64,000 nt of DNA. It comes from Xiphophorus maculatus. Taxonomy: Eukaryota > Chordata > Actinopteri > Cyprinodontiformes > Poeciliidae. The stretch covers positions 6,034,802-6,098,801 of the forward strand of contig NC_036445.1 in the NCBI RefSeq assembly GCF_002775205.1, read 5' to 3'. This document shows positions 1-12,200 of the stretch, in pieces. Below the pieces are notes generated by a model. That model was not told the origin of the DNA and searched no databases. It saw only the letters and a program-made list of their open reading frames with translations. Each line of letters begins with the position of its first letter. Position 1 is the first letter of the stretch. The position numbers and the translations under genes were made by a program.

Positions 1-2190
1 GAACTTTGTGCAGTTGTAGTGACAAAAAGGCGTTAATGTTTTAATACGGAAGATAATGAAGAGTGTTAAAAACGAGCTGACATGTATGCTGAGTAAAGAT
101 TGACCCGCTGATAAAGGCACATGAGCGGTGCAGTTTCTTATCTCCATATCTGGAAGTGTAAGCTCTTCCTACAAACGCTAAGGCATCTAAAAAAATCCTT
201 ATAACTTAAGAGCTACTAATACGCATAATGTGAATTATTGTTACAAAACCAATTCAGAAATATGTTGGATTTAATAGATTATTTCTGATAACTAACTGCT
301 GCTTGAATGCATTTTGCAGTTTGTTTTAAAAGCAGGTGTAGCATAATTCACAAGCAGTTGAGCTGTTTTTATTTGCTTTACCATTGCTTTTGTCCAACTA
401 ATGGCTAATATACTGCATGTCAATACAGCTGCATGAATTATTTTATCACAGTTGCTGTTGCAATATCTTTGCAGTCGCATAAGGTTATTTGTCTTTTAAG
501 TACTAATAATTTGTAATCTAAATGTCATTAATAGCCAGCTTTTAAAAAGTTACTACCTCAAACGTTATTTTATTCAGAGACCTTTAAACGTACAGGAAAT
601 ATTGCACTTTTCATGAGTTCGGGGAATTCTGGAAATGCATCTTTGCCCCTCAATCTTTTTTTGCTGTGCTCTGCCCGTGAGCTTACCGAATTAAGAAATC
701 TACATGTCTGGTTGCAGATAAGATGTGTTTTGCTGTTGTGAAAGACATGTTGTTCGAACAACATATCTGATAAGCCAGCCACTGCCAACTGTCTTCCTGA
801 GCAGATATCTCAAGCAAATAGCATCTTATTATACTCGATATTATTCATTAAATAGAAGAATGATAAAAAGCATTGCATTTAACTACGGTACTACCGCTTA
901 TAAACAATTTTTGTGAAATAAACTATTTTAGCAAAAACAGAATGGTTTATTTAATTGTTTGTATTTATAAGAGGAGGGTCAATTGTAAAGCAAAATTAAA
1001 CATTCCTTACAGATACCGTGATTTATCAAGAACATTACATTTTTTGATTTTGCTACATTTAATCTTGCTTTCAAGGGCTTAACCTTTGTGCCACATTTTA
1101 TCCTATGTTTGCCTTTCTTTTTCCAATATACATCTTAATATCTAATTAAGTAGTTTAGTGTCTTTTCAGGTAGGTCCTGCAGTCCATATTCAAATATATT
1201 GCTAATGATTGCCAACTGCAATTTATTAACCATGTTGTCTTAATAAGAGTGAGTAGTGATCCTTCGTTTTTAACACAGTGAGTTCCATATCTTTATGACC
1301 AGGAATATATTTGCATAGTTGCATTTGTTTTTTGGGCAGGTGTAGTGGCATAATTTTAGCCTGCTGACCGGCAGTGAGTAGCAATAGGTGAGACAGCAGT
1401 TTGTCAGGTCTGTACAGCCTAGGAAAGCTGAATCACTCATTCACTTCTGATGGTAAAAAGACTTTACCTTAGTAAAAGTATCACAGAAAATGTTAGTTTT
1501 GAATCTAATATCATTTGGTATGTTGGTGACCCAACTAGCATTGTTAGCTGTTAATAAAGATTTATAAATAAACGTTGAAGGATCTCTTCTGGAATTCATT
1601 ACAATTACTATTTTTTACCTCCTTGCATTGTTCCAGATTTTCGTGGTTCTTGTGGTTTCTTTTTGAAGGTTTTAGAAGTCACTTGACCATATGGAACATG
1701 CTGAGATTCTTGAGAAGTCTGGGTCATATGTCACCACACATTTCCCTAATAAAACTAATGCAATAAGCACATTTTCTTATTGAAGATGTAAAAATGCAAT
1801 CCCAGCTTTAGTAGTAACATTTCTGATTTTTACATTTATTTTATAATCATACATGTGCAGTTGTAGCTAATAAAAAATTGGATGCCTCCAACATATGACT
1901 ATAATTTAATAACTTCCTAAAAATTGTAGGCTTAAGATGGGAGTAGATTAGGAGGTTATACATATCAGATATAGTTTAGTGAGACTAAAACTATAGTCAT
2001 TGTTCATCCTCACTCTAGATTATTCCTATTTGACACGACTTGATATGGTTTCGTTGTCCACCTCAAAATCATATTTAATGTTGTCCTTCAGATCATTATG
2101 CTATATTGTCAGTTAGATGCATTCCTAATGTATTCTGGTTATGTCTTAAAGTTTAATTTCCTTCTCAAAGTGCTTGGCTTTCTCTCTCAG
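1..2190. other. Non-coding, presumed inpp5b upstream intron
   Basis: No exon of the INPP5B N-terminal PH domain can be recognised here on either strand. The DNA is AT-rich, with only short open frames that carry no recognisable protein. Because the first recognisable inpp5b exon (2191) begins in phase 1 without a start codon, this stretch is most simply an intron of inpp5b, with the 5' exons beyond the left edge. Confidence 0.5.
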
Positions 2191-5100
2191 GGGAGCTGGC
2201 TGCCAAGCAGCAGGAGACAGGGCCCATGCTGTCTCATACTTCACACTCAGCCATTAAATCCAGCTACTTAGAATGCAGTAACTGTAACTGACTGCAAAAG
2301 ATGGCCACAGGCATCTGAAGCCCTCGGCTAGGCCCTGTCTTTACAATATAGAGATTTAAGTTTATTTGTTCCGTGACTATAAATCCTAAGCTTCGTTTTA
2401 GTTAATAAGCTAAAATGCATTACATTTAACATTTTTTCTGTTTTGTCTTCTTTACTCGCAGAGAAAGTGTCGGACAAAAAGGGATCGTTAGAAAAGGTGA
2501 AAAGTTCTAACAGTATCTCACAAAAGTCCAAAGGGAATTCCAGCCAAGATAAGTAAGTTGGGTTTTTAATTATTATTTTTATTATTATGAGTTTCTTTCA
2601 AAGTGATGGTTGAAGTTTGAAAAACAAATCCCTCCTGCAGTGAATGTAACTCTTATTAGCTATATTTTTAATAAATTGAAGTACTGCAAAGTGAAACGTA
2701 TACCAATTCACCGTACACAGAATACATGCATATATGGCATACTTTTCAGTAAGCTAGCATCTGTGTACAAAACGTGTTTTTACTCAAATCTTGCTCTTGT
2801 TGTTGGTCTTCTGTTGTGTTAAAACTTTGTGAAGAACAGAATTGTTGGTTTTGATTAGCAGTAAGCCATAATCAACTAATTTATCAGTGCAATATAACCA
2901 TTCCATCCCCTTTTTGGATTGAATTACTGAAATAAATCAACTTGAAACCTACATGTTCTGTTTCATAACAAAATGAGAGAGAAACCAAAAAAGCTTTGTT
3001 GTATGCTTTAAATTAGAGCAACCTTTTCTGTACAGCTGCACAGGTGTGCCACTGCCCTGTTATTAAAAAGCCAGTGCAGCACAAAACGGATCAAAGGGCC
3101 AGCCATGACAATAGCACTCTTTTTATGAGCAGTTCAAGTTTGTTTGCAGCTTTATTTAATGCAAATGTGAGTATAAGTTTATAGTTTAGCTCTTAGGTAT
3201 TTGTAATTGTACTTCTTGTCAGTTAATGTGATCTAACAAGGTGTTCAACAGTACTGCTGACTCTTTGGAAACACTACCTTGCATGAAGGTAGTGTTTGTT
3301 TACAATAAATTCCTGGAAAATCACACAGTTCTGATGTAATGTATGTATATATAGTACAATGAAATAGTACTTATAAATTATCTGTTTTTTTTAATGTAAA
3401 ATAGAATGTCTTTGTTAGAAAAAGAGTTGTTCCTGTTAAAGCCTGACCAGGGGCTTTGCTTACCGCTAAACAAGTGTTTTAAATGCAACTGTGCATTTTC
3501 TGGTCAGACTAGCCATTCATCTGTTTGTGAAAACACATCTACCCTGTTGCTCCTTAACGGTCCGTTTTTAACTTGTGTGGTGCAGCCAGAGCATTTCTAG
3601 TCGAGAGGAGCGGGATGATCTGGTGCGCTCCTCCAGCCACACCGCCTCCAACAAAGCTCAGATTCTGGCCATGCCGCAGTTCGGCCTGCGCGACAATCTC
3701 ATCAGGTGTGAGCTGCTGAAAAGTGAGGACTCGTACACCTATCTGGAGAATTTCAGGTATGATCCTCGTTTCAGTCACATCCTGCATTTGTTTGTCGGCT
3801 TTTCCAGGTGAAAGGATTTTGAATTTTAATATTAAGAAAGCTAAATATGTAACTGATTGCAGTTTTCACATTCTAAGTCTTTTGCATCTACATTTATATT
3901 TTGTTTCTAAAAGTATGGTGTGTGGAATTTCCATTTTTAGAAGCTATAAAAAATGACAGAGGCTTTGTGGGTTTGCATTGCTATTTACCAAAGAAGAGCA
4001 AGGCTTTATTAAAAGCACTAGCTGACTATTTTACTATCCTGTGGCTTGGTATGCAGCATCAACTCATTATGAGTTGCATTTAATTGAGTTAGTTTTTCCA
4101 TGCGTTTTATGTAACTGAAGGATTTTTTTTTTTTTACACTGGGCACATTGATTTGTACAATTACCCTACTGCCACCTAGTGGTAGACCTGTCTAACTATT
4201 TTTTTAGACACAAGTGATCTGCTAGGAGCATTGTAGACTGTTGAATGGAAGGAAACCTATCTTAAATCTGGACCTGAAGAGCAAATCTCAGTGGAGATCT
4301 AAATGGAAAGACTCTGCTACTGTGTGTGTTACAATCAAAGTGTCAGCAGACATTGCTGGTGTCCTCTATGTAATACTTCTGGTTTTGTAACCAGATGCAT
4401 TTTTTTCCGCTTTCAAGGTTTCTGTTTAAGTTTAAGTTTCTAGTTTCATACTTACAGTTTCCGTTTGGTGTCTTAGAAGTTTTGAGAAAATGAAAATACT
4501 GCTGTTTGCATGTACAATTAGCCATGTTGTAACTGGATTGCACAAACCCTTGCTTTTTTTATTGATAGTCCGCTGATATTAGCTTGTGTGGGATGCTATA
4601 AAGTTGATAGTCATGTTGGGATTGGCCAAAATGAAGCTGTGACAATAGGAAAACTTGATTAAAAATACCACAGCTTTATGGTGAAATTAGTATGTAATTT
4701 CAACAAGAATCCTAACTGCTGCTAAAATAGTATGACATTTAGTATAACAGTTAAATCACTGTCGTATATAATATATATTTTTATTGTTTTTTCCATCTAT
4801 TTTTTAAACTGCTTAATTTGTGTCTAACCTTTTTGGTTCTGTTTTATTTTTCTTAGTTTGAGAACATTTTCAAACTTTTGAATTTGTCTTTCTTGTGATG
4901 AAAAGCATAGATGGGGGTCTTCTTTCAGCCAGCTGACAGGCAATGCTGCAGTTTTCTGATCCACACAGTTGTAGAGAACTTATGCAGACACTTTTATTTC
5001 TCTCGGCTCTCAATAAAGGGGCTTTGATTAAGCCACAGAAATATGATGTAAGAACATTTTGGAAATTTAGAAATGGCAACTTTTTAAAAACAAAATGTTA

Positions 5101-8100
5101 TGACAGTTTCTCTTATGCATCCTATAGTTGGTTAGAAAGAATTTCAAAGTTTTTCGTCATGAACCACTGTATTACATTGAAACAATACGCTCTGGATAAT
5201 ATGTAATGAATTTTGTTTCACAATTTTAGCTTCCTCATCTGGAAATCAGGCTCAGAAATCCACTAGATTTTCCCATAGACGTAAAAATTCCCAGTCAGAT
5301 TGATCAGATTAAGTTATGATGATTATTATTTTTTCTCTTACAGATTCTTTCTTGGCACATACAATGTGAATGGTCAGACACCAAAGGAGAGCCTCCGTCC
5401 GTGGCTGAGCTGCACTCCAGATCCTCCTGACATTTATTGCTTAGGGTAAGTCATATTCATCCTGCTGGAGAAGAGCTCTGCTTAATCCCGTTGCAAAGAC
5501 CGACATTTCCTGCTCCTTCCTCTGACAGATGCTTGCAACTATCGAACCTGTTTAAGTAAACCACATTCTCACCCACAGATTCCAGCCATGCATACTGATC
5601 CTGCTTACGTTTCTATTTACTGCTTTGCTGTGAAGGGGTGAAAAAGTTTTCTGAACACGAGCAGCTTTGAAACTTTTTTTTTTTTTGCTCTTTTTTTTTT
5701 TTGTAGTTTTCAGGAGCTAGATCTCAGCAAAGAGGCTTTCTTCTTTAGTGACACCCCCAAGGAACTGGAATGGATGAAGGCCGTGTTTGAGGCTTTGCAT
5801 GAAGAAGCTAATTATGCCTTGGTAAGTAGGTTTTTATTTACAGAGCTGGTTTTTATATCATCATGAATTCAGAAGGTTTTAGCTCTGTTTACATGTTGGA
5901 GCCAGTCTCTCAGCATCTATCCTTTTTTGGTTTTATTCGCCAAGTCAGCCCACTTATAAGTTTTAGTTCATTTTAGTTATTATTTCCTCATTTCCCCTTT
6001 CTCAGAGTGCTGACTCTGTCTTGTTAACTTCCTCATTTGTTTGCACCACTAGTTTATTAGTCAGAGCTCAAGAGACATTATAATGAGGTGTTATTTCTCC
6101 CTGTGCACTTGGCTGATCTGCTCCTGACAGTTAAATTCAGCTATAAAATAAACATATTTTTGATTTGTGATTTATGCTGGACTCAATGGGAGTTTCTGTG
6201 CTTTTTTTTGCACATCTGCTTAAAGTTTTCTTCAAATAAGATGCTGATGGAACTAAATGGCTTAAAGCTTAATACTTTTGTATTTTATTTTAGTCATAAA
6301 CAGAGTTAAATAAGTATTCATATTTAATTGTATATGTTAACATATGATTTGTTGCTTCAGGTGAAGTTGATCCGTTTGGTGGGCATCATGCTGATCTTCT
6401 ATGTGAAGAAGGAGCATGCAGAATTCATCTCTGATGTGGAGGCAGAGACTGTGGGCACAGGCATAATGGGAAGGATGGTAAGGATGACTTCTGCAATGCT
6501 CTGCTCAGAAAAACAGGACTTTAAAATAGTGCTTGTTACTGCAGGTAAAAAAAACAACTAGTCTGTTAAATTGGTCTTCTCTCACTCATTTGGAGTGCAC
6601 TAGCTCTAGATTATTGTTGTTGTTAATTCTTGTCCCTTATTCGCAAGGGACAAGAATATGCAAGGGTTTCAATGCAATCGCTTGATCTAAATTTAAATAT
6701 CTGCCTTTATTGGCACTGATCCAGAACTTTTACTTAAACATTTAGTTTCAATCCTGACACAAGTGTTATGTAAGCTACAAACTACATACTGTAAGTACTA
6801 ATGGCTGTACTGCTGCAGTTTTTGAAGCTGTTTTATTTTGTCAATACTGATAATTACATATACAGTAAGTATCAGAATGATCATTTCATTATCAGATGTT
6901 AAATCTATATACTGCATTCTATGTATTGGACGTGACATGGTAAGAGACTTTAAAACATAATGATAACAAAAATATGCTGTTGCGGTCAATTATGTTGTGA
7001 TTTTAGATGTTAGATAGTTTGACAAGTTAAGGAACTAAATTTCCTGTTGAAAGCAATTTCATGTGATGTCATCAAAATAAGTGTGACCAAACTGAAGAAT
7101 GAGGAAATGCAGCCAAATACTCTTCTAATCACTACAAATAATGTAGTTAACATGTTAAATGAGGCAGTAGTTCAGATCGTTCTCATCAAAAAGATTTTTT
7201 CATTTTATTTTAGACTGCCAAATTCTTTTTCCTTGTATTAATCTTTTATCCTTCACAGGGAAACAAAGGGGCTGTTTCGATCCGTTTTCGCTTCCACAAC
7301 TCTGATATCTGCGTAGTCAACTCTCACCTCGCTGCGCATGTTGAAGAGTACGAAAGACGTAATCAGGACTTCAAGGACATTTGTAGTCGTCTCCAGTTTC
7401 GGCAGCTCGATCCTACACAGCCTCCACTCACCATCTTGAAGCACAAGTGTGTACTTCCTTTATGATTCTACATTGTTACACTGTACTGTAATTAGAATGT
7501 TGGTGCATCAAACAGGTTTATCATTATGAATATGGAATGATAGTCTGATGTGCGATCATGTCTTTGTTATAAATATGTCTGTGCTTCTTGGATCAGTGTT
7601 GTTTTGTGGATCGGGGACCTCAACTACAGAATCAGTGACCTGGACGTCGACAGTGTGAAAGATCTAATCTCTAAGAATGATTTTGAGACGCTTCACTCTT
7701 ATGATCAGGTAATTACTGACAATCTATTATCTTAATGTTCCTGACTTATCATTTGTGTTTATGAGTGGAGATATTCATTTGCTTCATGTGACCCTCAGCT
7801 CAAGAGGCAGATCGATGTGGAGGCTGTGTTTGTCGGCTTTAAGGAAGGAGAAATTGATTTCCAGCCCACCTACAAATATGACACCGGCTCCGATAAATGG
7901 GATACAAGGTATTTCTAACTGCTTTTTTCTTTATGAATCTATATTTTTAATAGATCCACACTGTTTGTAATAAAAGATTGAAGACTTGCAGAGAGATTAG
8001 TAGAACACAAACTATTCAATTTATCCTGGAAACATGTCTCACATACATTTCATTTGATTCTTTGAACGTTTTAGTCTTTAGAGGTTTCTTACATCATCCT

Positions 8101-11100
8101 AGTTTATGCAGCATCTCCATGTGGTTTTGAGTGTTCACAAAAAGAGATCCACTTGTTGATCCATTGTTTATTCAGCATTATTATTTTATCAGAAAACCGG
8201 TAAAGTCCAATTTGCTCTGATGTCCTTGTTATATTCATTTGACCTCCTGGATTACACTGTTTATAAAAAATATGTATAAATATGCCTTGATGACTAGGCA
8301 TCACCAAGTATCACTAACACTAACATTTCAGTGCTTATTTAACAATAACAAATTGTAAAATGAAATTCCTGATTTCTGTGTTTTACCACAAGTAATAAGA
8401 TAGACCAATTTGCAAATATTGTCCATTTTATTCCTCTGATTTCAGTGAAAAATGCCGCATCCCTGCATGGTGTGACCGTATCTTGTGGAAAGGCAAGAAC
8501 ATTCAGCAGAACCATTACAAGAGCCATATGGATGTAAGGACCAGTGACCACAAACCTGTCAGCTCTTTGCTCATCATCGGGGTAAATGCTTCAGTCTTCT
8601 AACAAATCTCATGTTTAATTCATTGTCTTTGGTTTGGACAAGATCCACTAACCTCAATATTTGACAGGCATGTTAGATATGTAAAATTACTTTAAGATTT
8701 TGCCTTGTCCTTCAAACTCTTATATTTGAATTCAGCTTCTTTCTGAAGATGAGAAATAGATTTATTAAAAAAAAGACATGACTCAGCTGAAAAGTACCAA
8801 AGAAAGTTAAGGTTAAGAGGCAGCAGTTCATAAATCCTATGATGCACAAATGCAGTTATTACAATTACATTTTAGGGAGAGTCATATAATAAAAGTTTCA
8901 CAAGTACTGACCTGCTTGGATCGCTTATTATTCTCTTTAATCTTTAATATTTTTCTTAATTACTAAGGCTGCCCTTTAATGCTACTATCCCACACATTTA
9001 ACTTTTTTAACTTCTTCTTTGTCTCCCTTCCCTTCATCAGATCAAGAGAGTAAATCCTGAAGCTTATAAGAAGACCTTTGAAGAGATTGTGCGCAATATA
9101 GACAAAATGGAGAATGAATGTATTCCATCTTTAAGCTTGTCCAAGCGGGAGGTAAAATTTCCTATCCTGTAATTTGTAGTTCAATAGAAATCGGTTTATT
9201 TGTATACATTTTCAGAGTTAAATATACTTTTTGTTTTAACACACTTTGTGTAAACAACATAGAACGATGTTATATTTTGACTCTGATTTTGTTTTCCTTC
9301 AGTTCCACTTCAAGGACGTGAAGTTCATGCAACACCACGCTGAGACCCTGAACCTTTTCAATGATGGGCAGGTCCCATGTCAGTTTGAATTCATCCAGAA
9401 GCCGAATGAATCCACGTACTCCAAGCCCTGGCTCACAGCCAACCCATCCAAAGGCTTCATTGCACAAGGTGAGGATCCTGAACATTGAAACTTAACTTGG
9501 ATCCTCAAACGTTGCATCATGGCTGCTGCCACAAATCTCCTAATGTTGTATATACATCTCTTATTTTCTAGGTGCTTCTATGGACATTGACCTGGAGGTC
9601 TTTGTAAACCGCACAACGGCACCAGATCTAAACTGCGGCAAGCAGGAGATTGAAGATATTTTGGTACTTCATTTGGAGCGAGGCAAGGACTACTTCATCT
9701 CCGTAACAGGGAACTATTTGCCAAGCTGCTACGGTACTTCGATCTATTCACTGTGCCACATGAAAGAACCAATTCAAGACATGCCGAAAGAGACCCTTCT
9801 TGAGCTGGTCAGCCACTTTTGAAATATCTTCTTTCATTTCTTGTCATCTCTTTTTTTAAAGTTTCGAACAAACGTGTCTTTTTCTTCTGAACATCAGGCA
9901 GAAAAGTCTCCAAACGATGATACAGCAACCGATGAAAAGCCTCTTGACATTCCTAAAGAACTCTGGATGATGGTGGATCACTTATTTCGCAATGCTGTCG
10001 ATCAGGTGAGAAAAGATTTGGATTTACAAAGTTTGCTGTTAGATTTGACATCTGTGTATCCAAGCTGCAGAAATCTGCAAAGGTTAAAAATTTCTGGGAA
10101 TAAAGTGCATGCTTTCAGCATTGCTCCTGAGTTGCATAATATAGAAGGTTTTTGCACATTTAAAATTTCCTAACAAAAAAAAGAAAAATCTTAGTTTTTT
10201 CAATTAAAGTTGTAAAAAATATATTCATTGGGTAAAAAATAAAGCGCTTGTATAGAGAGGATTTCACATTGACCCATATTGGAATGGATTTTACTTTTTT
10301 TTTACTATTAATATTCTTTCTTATTATTGGGTTTAGTTTGAAATTATTTCATTAGATAACAGTGTATATCTTAAAGTATATAATTCTAAAATTAGAAGGC
10401 CTTCCTTAAATTAAAATAAAGGTTTAAGTTTTTGATTTCTCCTGAGGCTACATAGAGGCTAATATGATTAAGTAATTATGCCCTGCAGCTTGTAGGAAGT
10501 CGGAGTAGATTTAAGTAAGGAGTTGCATCTATATTTCATTTTTTAAGCCTTCATTCAGAAACTTTTTTTTATTTAGGTCAGACACAATAAATCATTTATG
10601 TATGTGGTCCTAAGGGAAACCAAATGTAGTCTTTCCATTTACAGGAAGACTTATTTCAGCAACCTGGACTTCGGACTGAATTTGCTGAAATACGAGATTG
10701 TCTTGATTCAGGAATGCCGGATTCTCTTCGTATCCTTTCAAAAAAGATTGATTAGTTTTAAAAAAGTGAAACACTGAAATATTTGAAAAGCTTTGTTATG
10801 GTCTTTGTATACTTTTGCTACTCTTACTAAAGATTTACAAATGTAAATACTCCATATCTGTGTTGAATTTTAATTACATTTATTTCAGAGTGAAATAAAA
10901 CTCTTTGAAACTACTGAAAGTTCATGAAGCTCTCTGTCACCACATTGCCTTTGTTTTTTTAAATTGCAGACACCACAGAGTTGTTTCTGTGATACAAAAA
11001 TAGTTAGTCTTCAGTATATTTCACACAAGAATTGTTTCCTTGACTTTGTCAACCTGTAGCCGGTAGTAACCATTCAGTGGCAGAAGCCCTTCTTCTCTTC

Positions 11101-11584
11101 TTAGATGCCCTCCCAGAGCCTGTGATTCCCTTTCCTTTTTACCAGCAGTGCCTTGAATGCAGCTCCAGTGCAGGCCAGTGTGAGAAAGTAAGGAAAAACA
11201 TCACAGCAATCTTTTTTTCTGATGTTGGGGAATAAAAACCTAAATGTTCCGTTGACACTAACTTTCTTTTCCTTGTTCAGGTTATTTCCATGCTACCTCA
11301 GTTCCATAAAAATGTGTTCAACTATTTAGCAGCCTTTCTCCGTGAGCTCTTAAAGAATTCTGCGAACAATCGATTAGAAGTTGCCATTTTGGGTAAGAAA
11401 ATGAATGCAATTATTTTGGTTCTTTTTATGTTTAACAGGAATCATCCTTCTGTGTGCTACAAATAATGAATTCTCTTTGTTCACAGCCACTATTTTTGCC
11501 TCCTTGCTCCTGAGGTCGCCTACGAAGCAGGATTTTGCAGAAAAAAGGAAAACACAGGAGTTCTTTCAGCATTTCCTAACCTAA
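2191..11584 (+). CDS. inpp5b: Inositol polyphosphate 5-phosphatase B (INPP5B/OCRL family), 5'-partial, 18 exons
   Basis: Removes the 5-phosphate from PI(4,5)P2 and related phosphoinositides on Golgi, endosomal and ciliary membranes. Exons: 2191-2277 (tentative), 2462-2552, 3586-3756, 5344-5445, 5707-5821, 6361-6477, 7259-7446, 7597-7708, 7799-7908, 8446-8581, 9041-9151, 9303-9468, 9572-9807, 9898-10005, 10645-10729, 11060-11187, 11281-11392, 11487-11584; all phases join, giving about 756 residues. Catalytic motifs are [54 protein letters not shown] and SDHKPV. An ASH domain follows (FEFIQKP to GNYLPSC), then a RhoGAP-like domain ([39 protein letters not shown]). It is called INPP5B rather than OCRL because mtf1, yrdc and maneal follow as in human 1p34.3, and because no clathrin box is seen in the RhoGAP part. 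Oddities: a U12-type intron 15, a GTCAGC donor after 9807, and a C-terminus (QHFLT) without the CaaX box of mammalian INPP5B. The PH domain is off the window. Confidence 0.95.
3269..3297. repeat. Perfect 12-bp-stem hairpin in inpp5b intron
   Basis: The arms AAACACTACCTT and AAGGTAGTGTTT are exact reverse complements separated by GCATG. It lies in the intron between exons 2462-2552 and 3586-3756. Nothing ties it to a known RNA class; it could be the centre of a decayed fold-back transposon. Confidence 0.6.
4171..4182 (+). promoter_or_regulatory. Candidate CTCF core site
   Basis: The 12-mer GCCACCTAGTGG fits the reverse-complement CTCF core (GCCMYCTRSTGG). It lies in an inpp5b intron. A second match in the same orientation occurs at 51308. 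A motif match alone does not show binding. Confidence 0.35.
6626..6657. repeat. Perfect 13-bp-stem inverted repeat
   Basis: ATTCTTGTCCCTT and AAGGGACAAGAAT flank a six-base loop (ATTCGC) in the inpp5b intron after exon 6361-6477. The match is exact. The function is unknown; it may be the core of an old foldback element. Confidence 0.6.
10730..11059 (+). other. inpp5b: U12-type (minor spliceosome) intron of inpp5b
   Basis: The intron begins GTATCCTTT, the canonical U12 5' splice site (RTATCCTTT). It contains TTCCTTGAC at 11036-11044, an exact U12 branch-point consensus (TTCCTTRAC). The presumed branch A at 11043 is 16 nt before the terminal AG, and no long polypyrimidine tract precedes that AG. 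The exon junction joins ...MPDSL to [10 protein letters not shown] in phase 1, inside the start of the RhoGAP-like domain. All other introns in the window that I checked have U2-type donors. Confidence 0.88.
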
Positions 11585-12200
11585 CATTCCTCTTAGGCAC
11601 AAAATGTCTATTTTGCTGAAGTGGAACACTAAAAGAAGTACAGTATTTGAAACAAACTGTAGAAATTTATTTTGCCACATTTATGTACAGCAAAGTAGTG
11701 TATTTACATTAAAGAAATTATGATTGTAATTTCAGTATGTTTTGTGATCCAATTATCACTGATTATTGTAGATCTGTAGAAGCCTAAACATTTTAAATGT
11801 ATATTTTATTTAAAGAAAAGCTTGTATTTTAATGTCTTTGTATATAAAACTGTTTAAAAATGTGTGATCTGCTTTTACTTTTCTCTTTACATTGCATTTT
11901 ATTTATGCTTTTAGAAAATAAGTACATTATACACAACTTTAGAAAAAAATGTATATTCATTTTCAGCTTTACATTACTGTTAACAAATTAGTCCCTCATT
12001 TTTAACAACATAGCAACATAGTTTCACATCCATTGAAAAGAATTGAAAATACCACAAACTACCCAATAGCTGGGTACTTGGTTGACAACACAGTGGGGCT
12101 ATAAGCATTTGGCATGCAAGGAAAAACACTGATTATGGTGTAGATAAATAGAAAAAATTAATGCACTTTTGTAAAAATTGTAGTTAATAAATGGGACTAT
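11585..12200 (+). terminator. inpp5b: inpp5b 3'UTR and poly(A) signals
   Basis: The stop codon TAA at 11582-11584 is followed by an AU-rich tail. A canonical AATAAA lies at 12186-12191, with an earlier ATTAAA variant near 11710. Another AATAAA follows near 12412, so the exact 3' end is uncertain. Confidence 0.5.
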
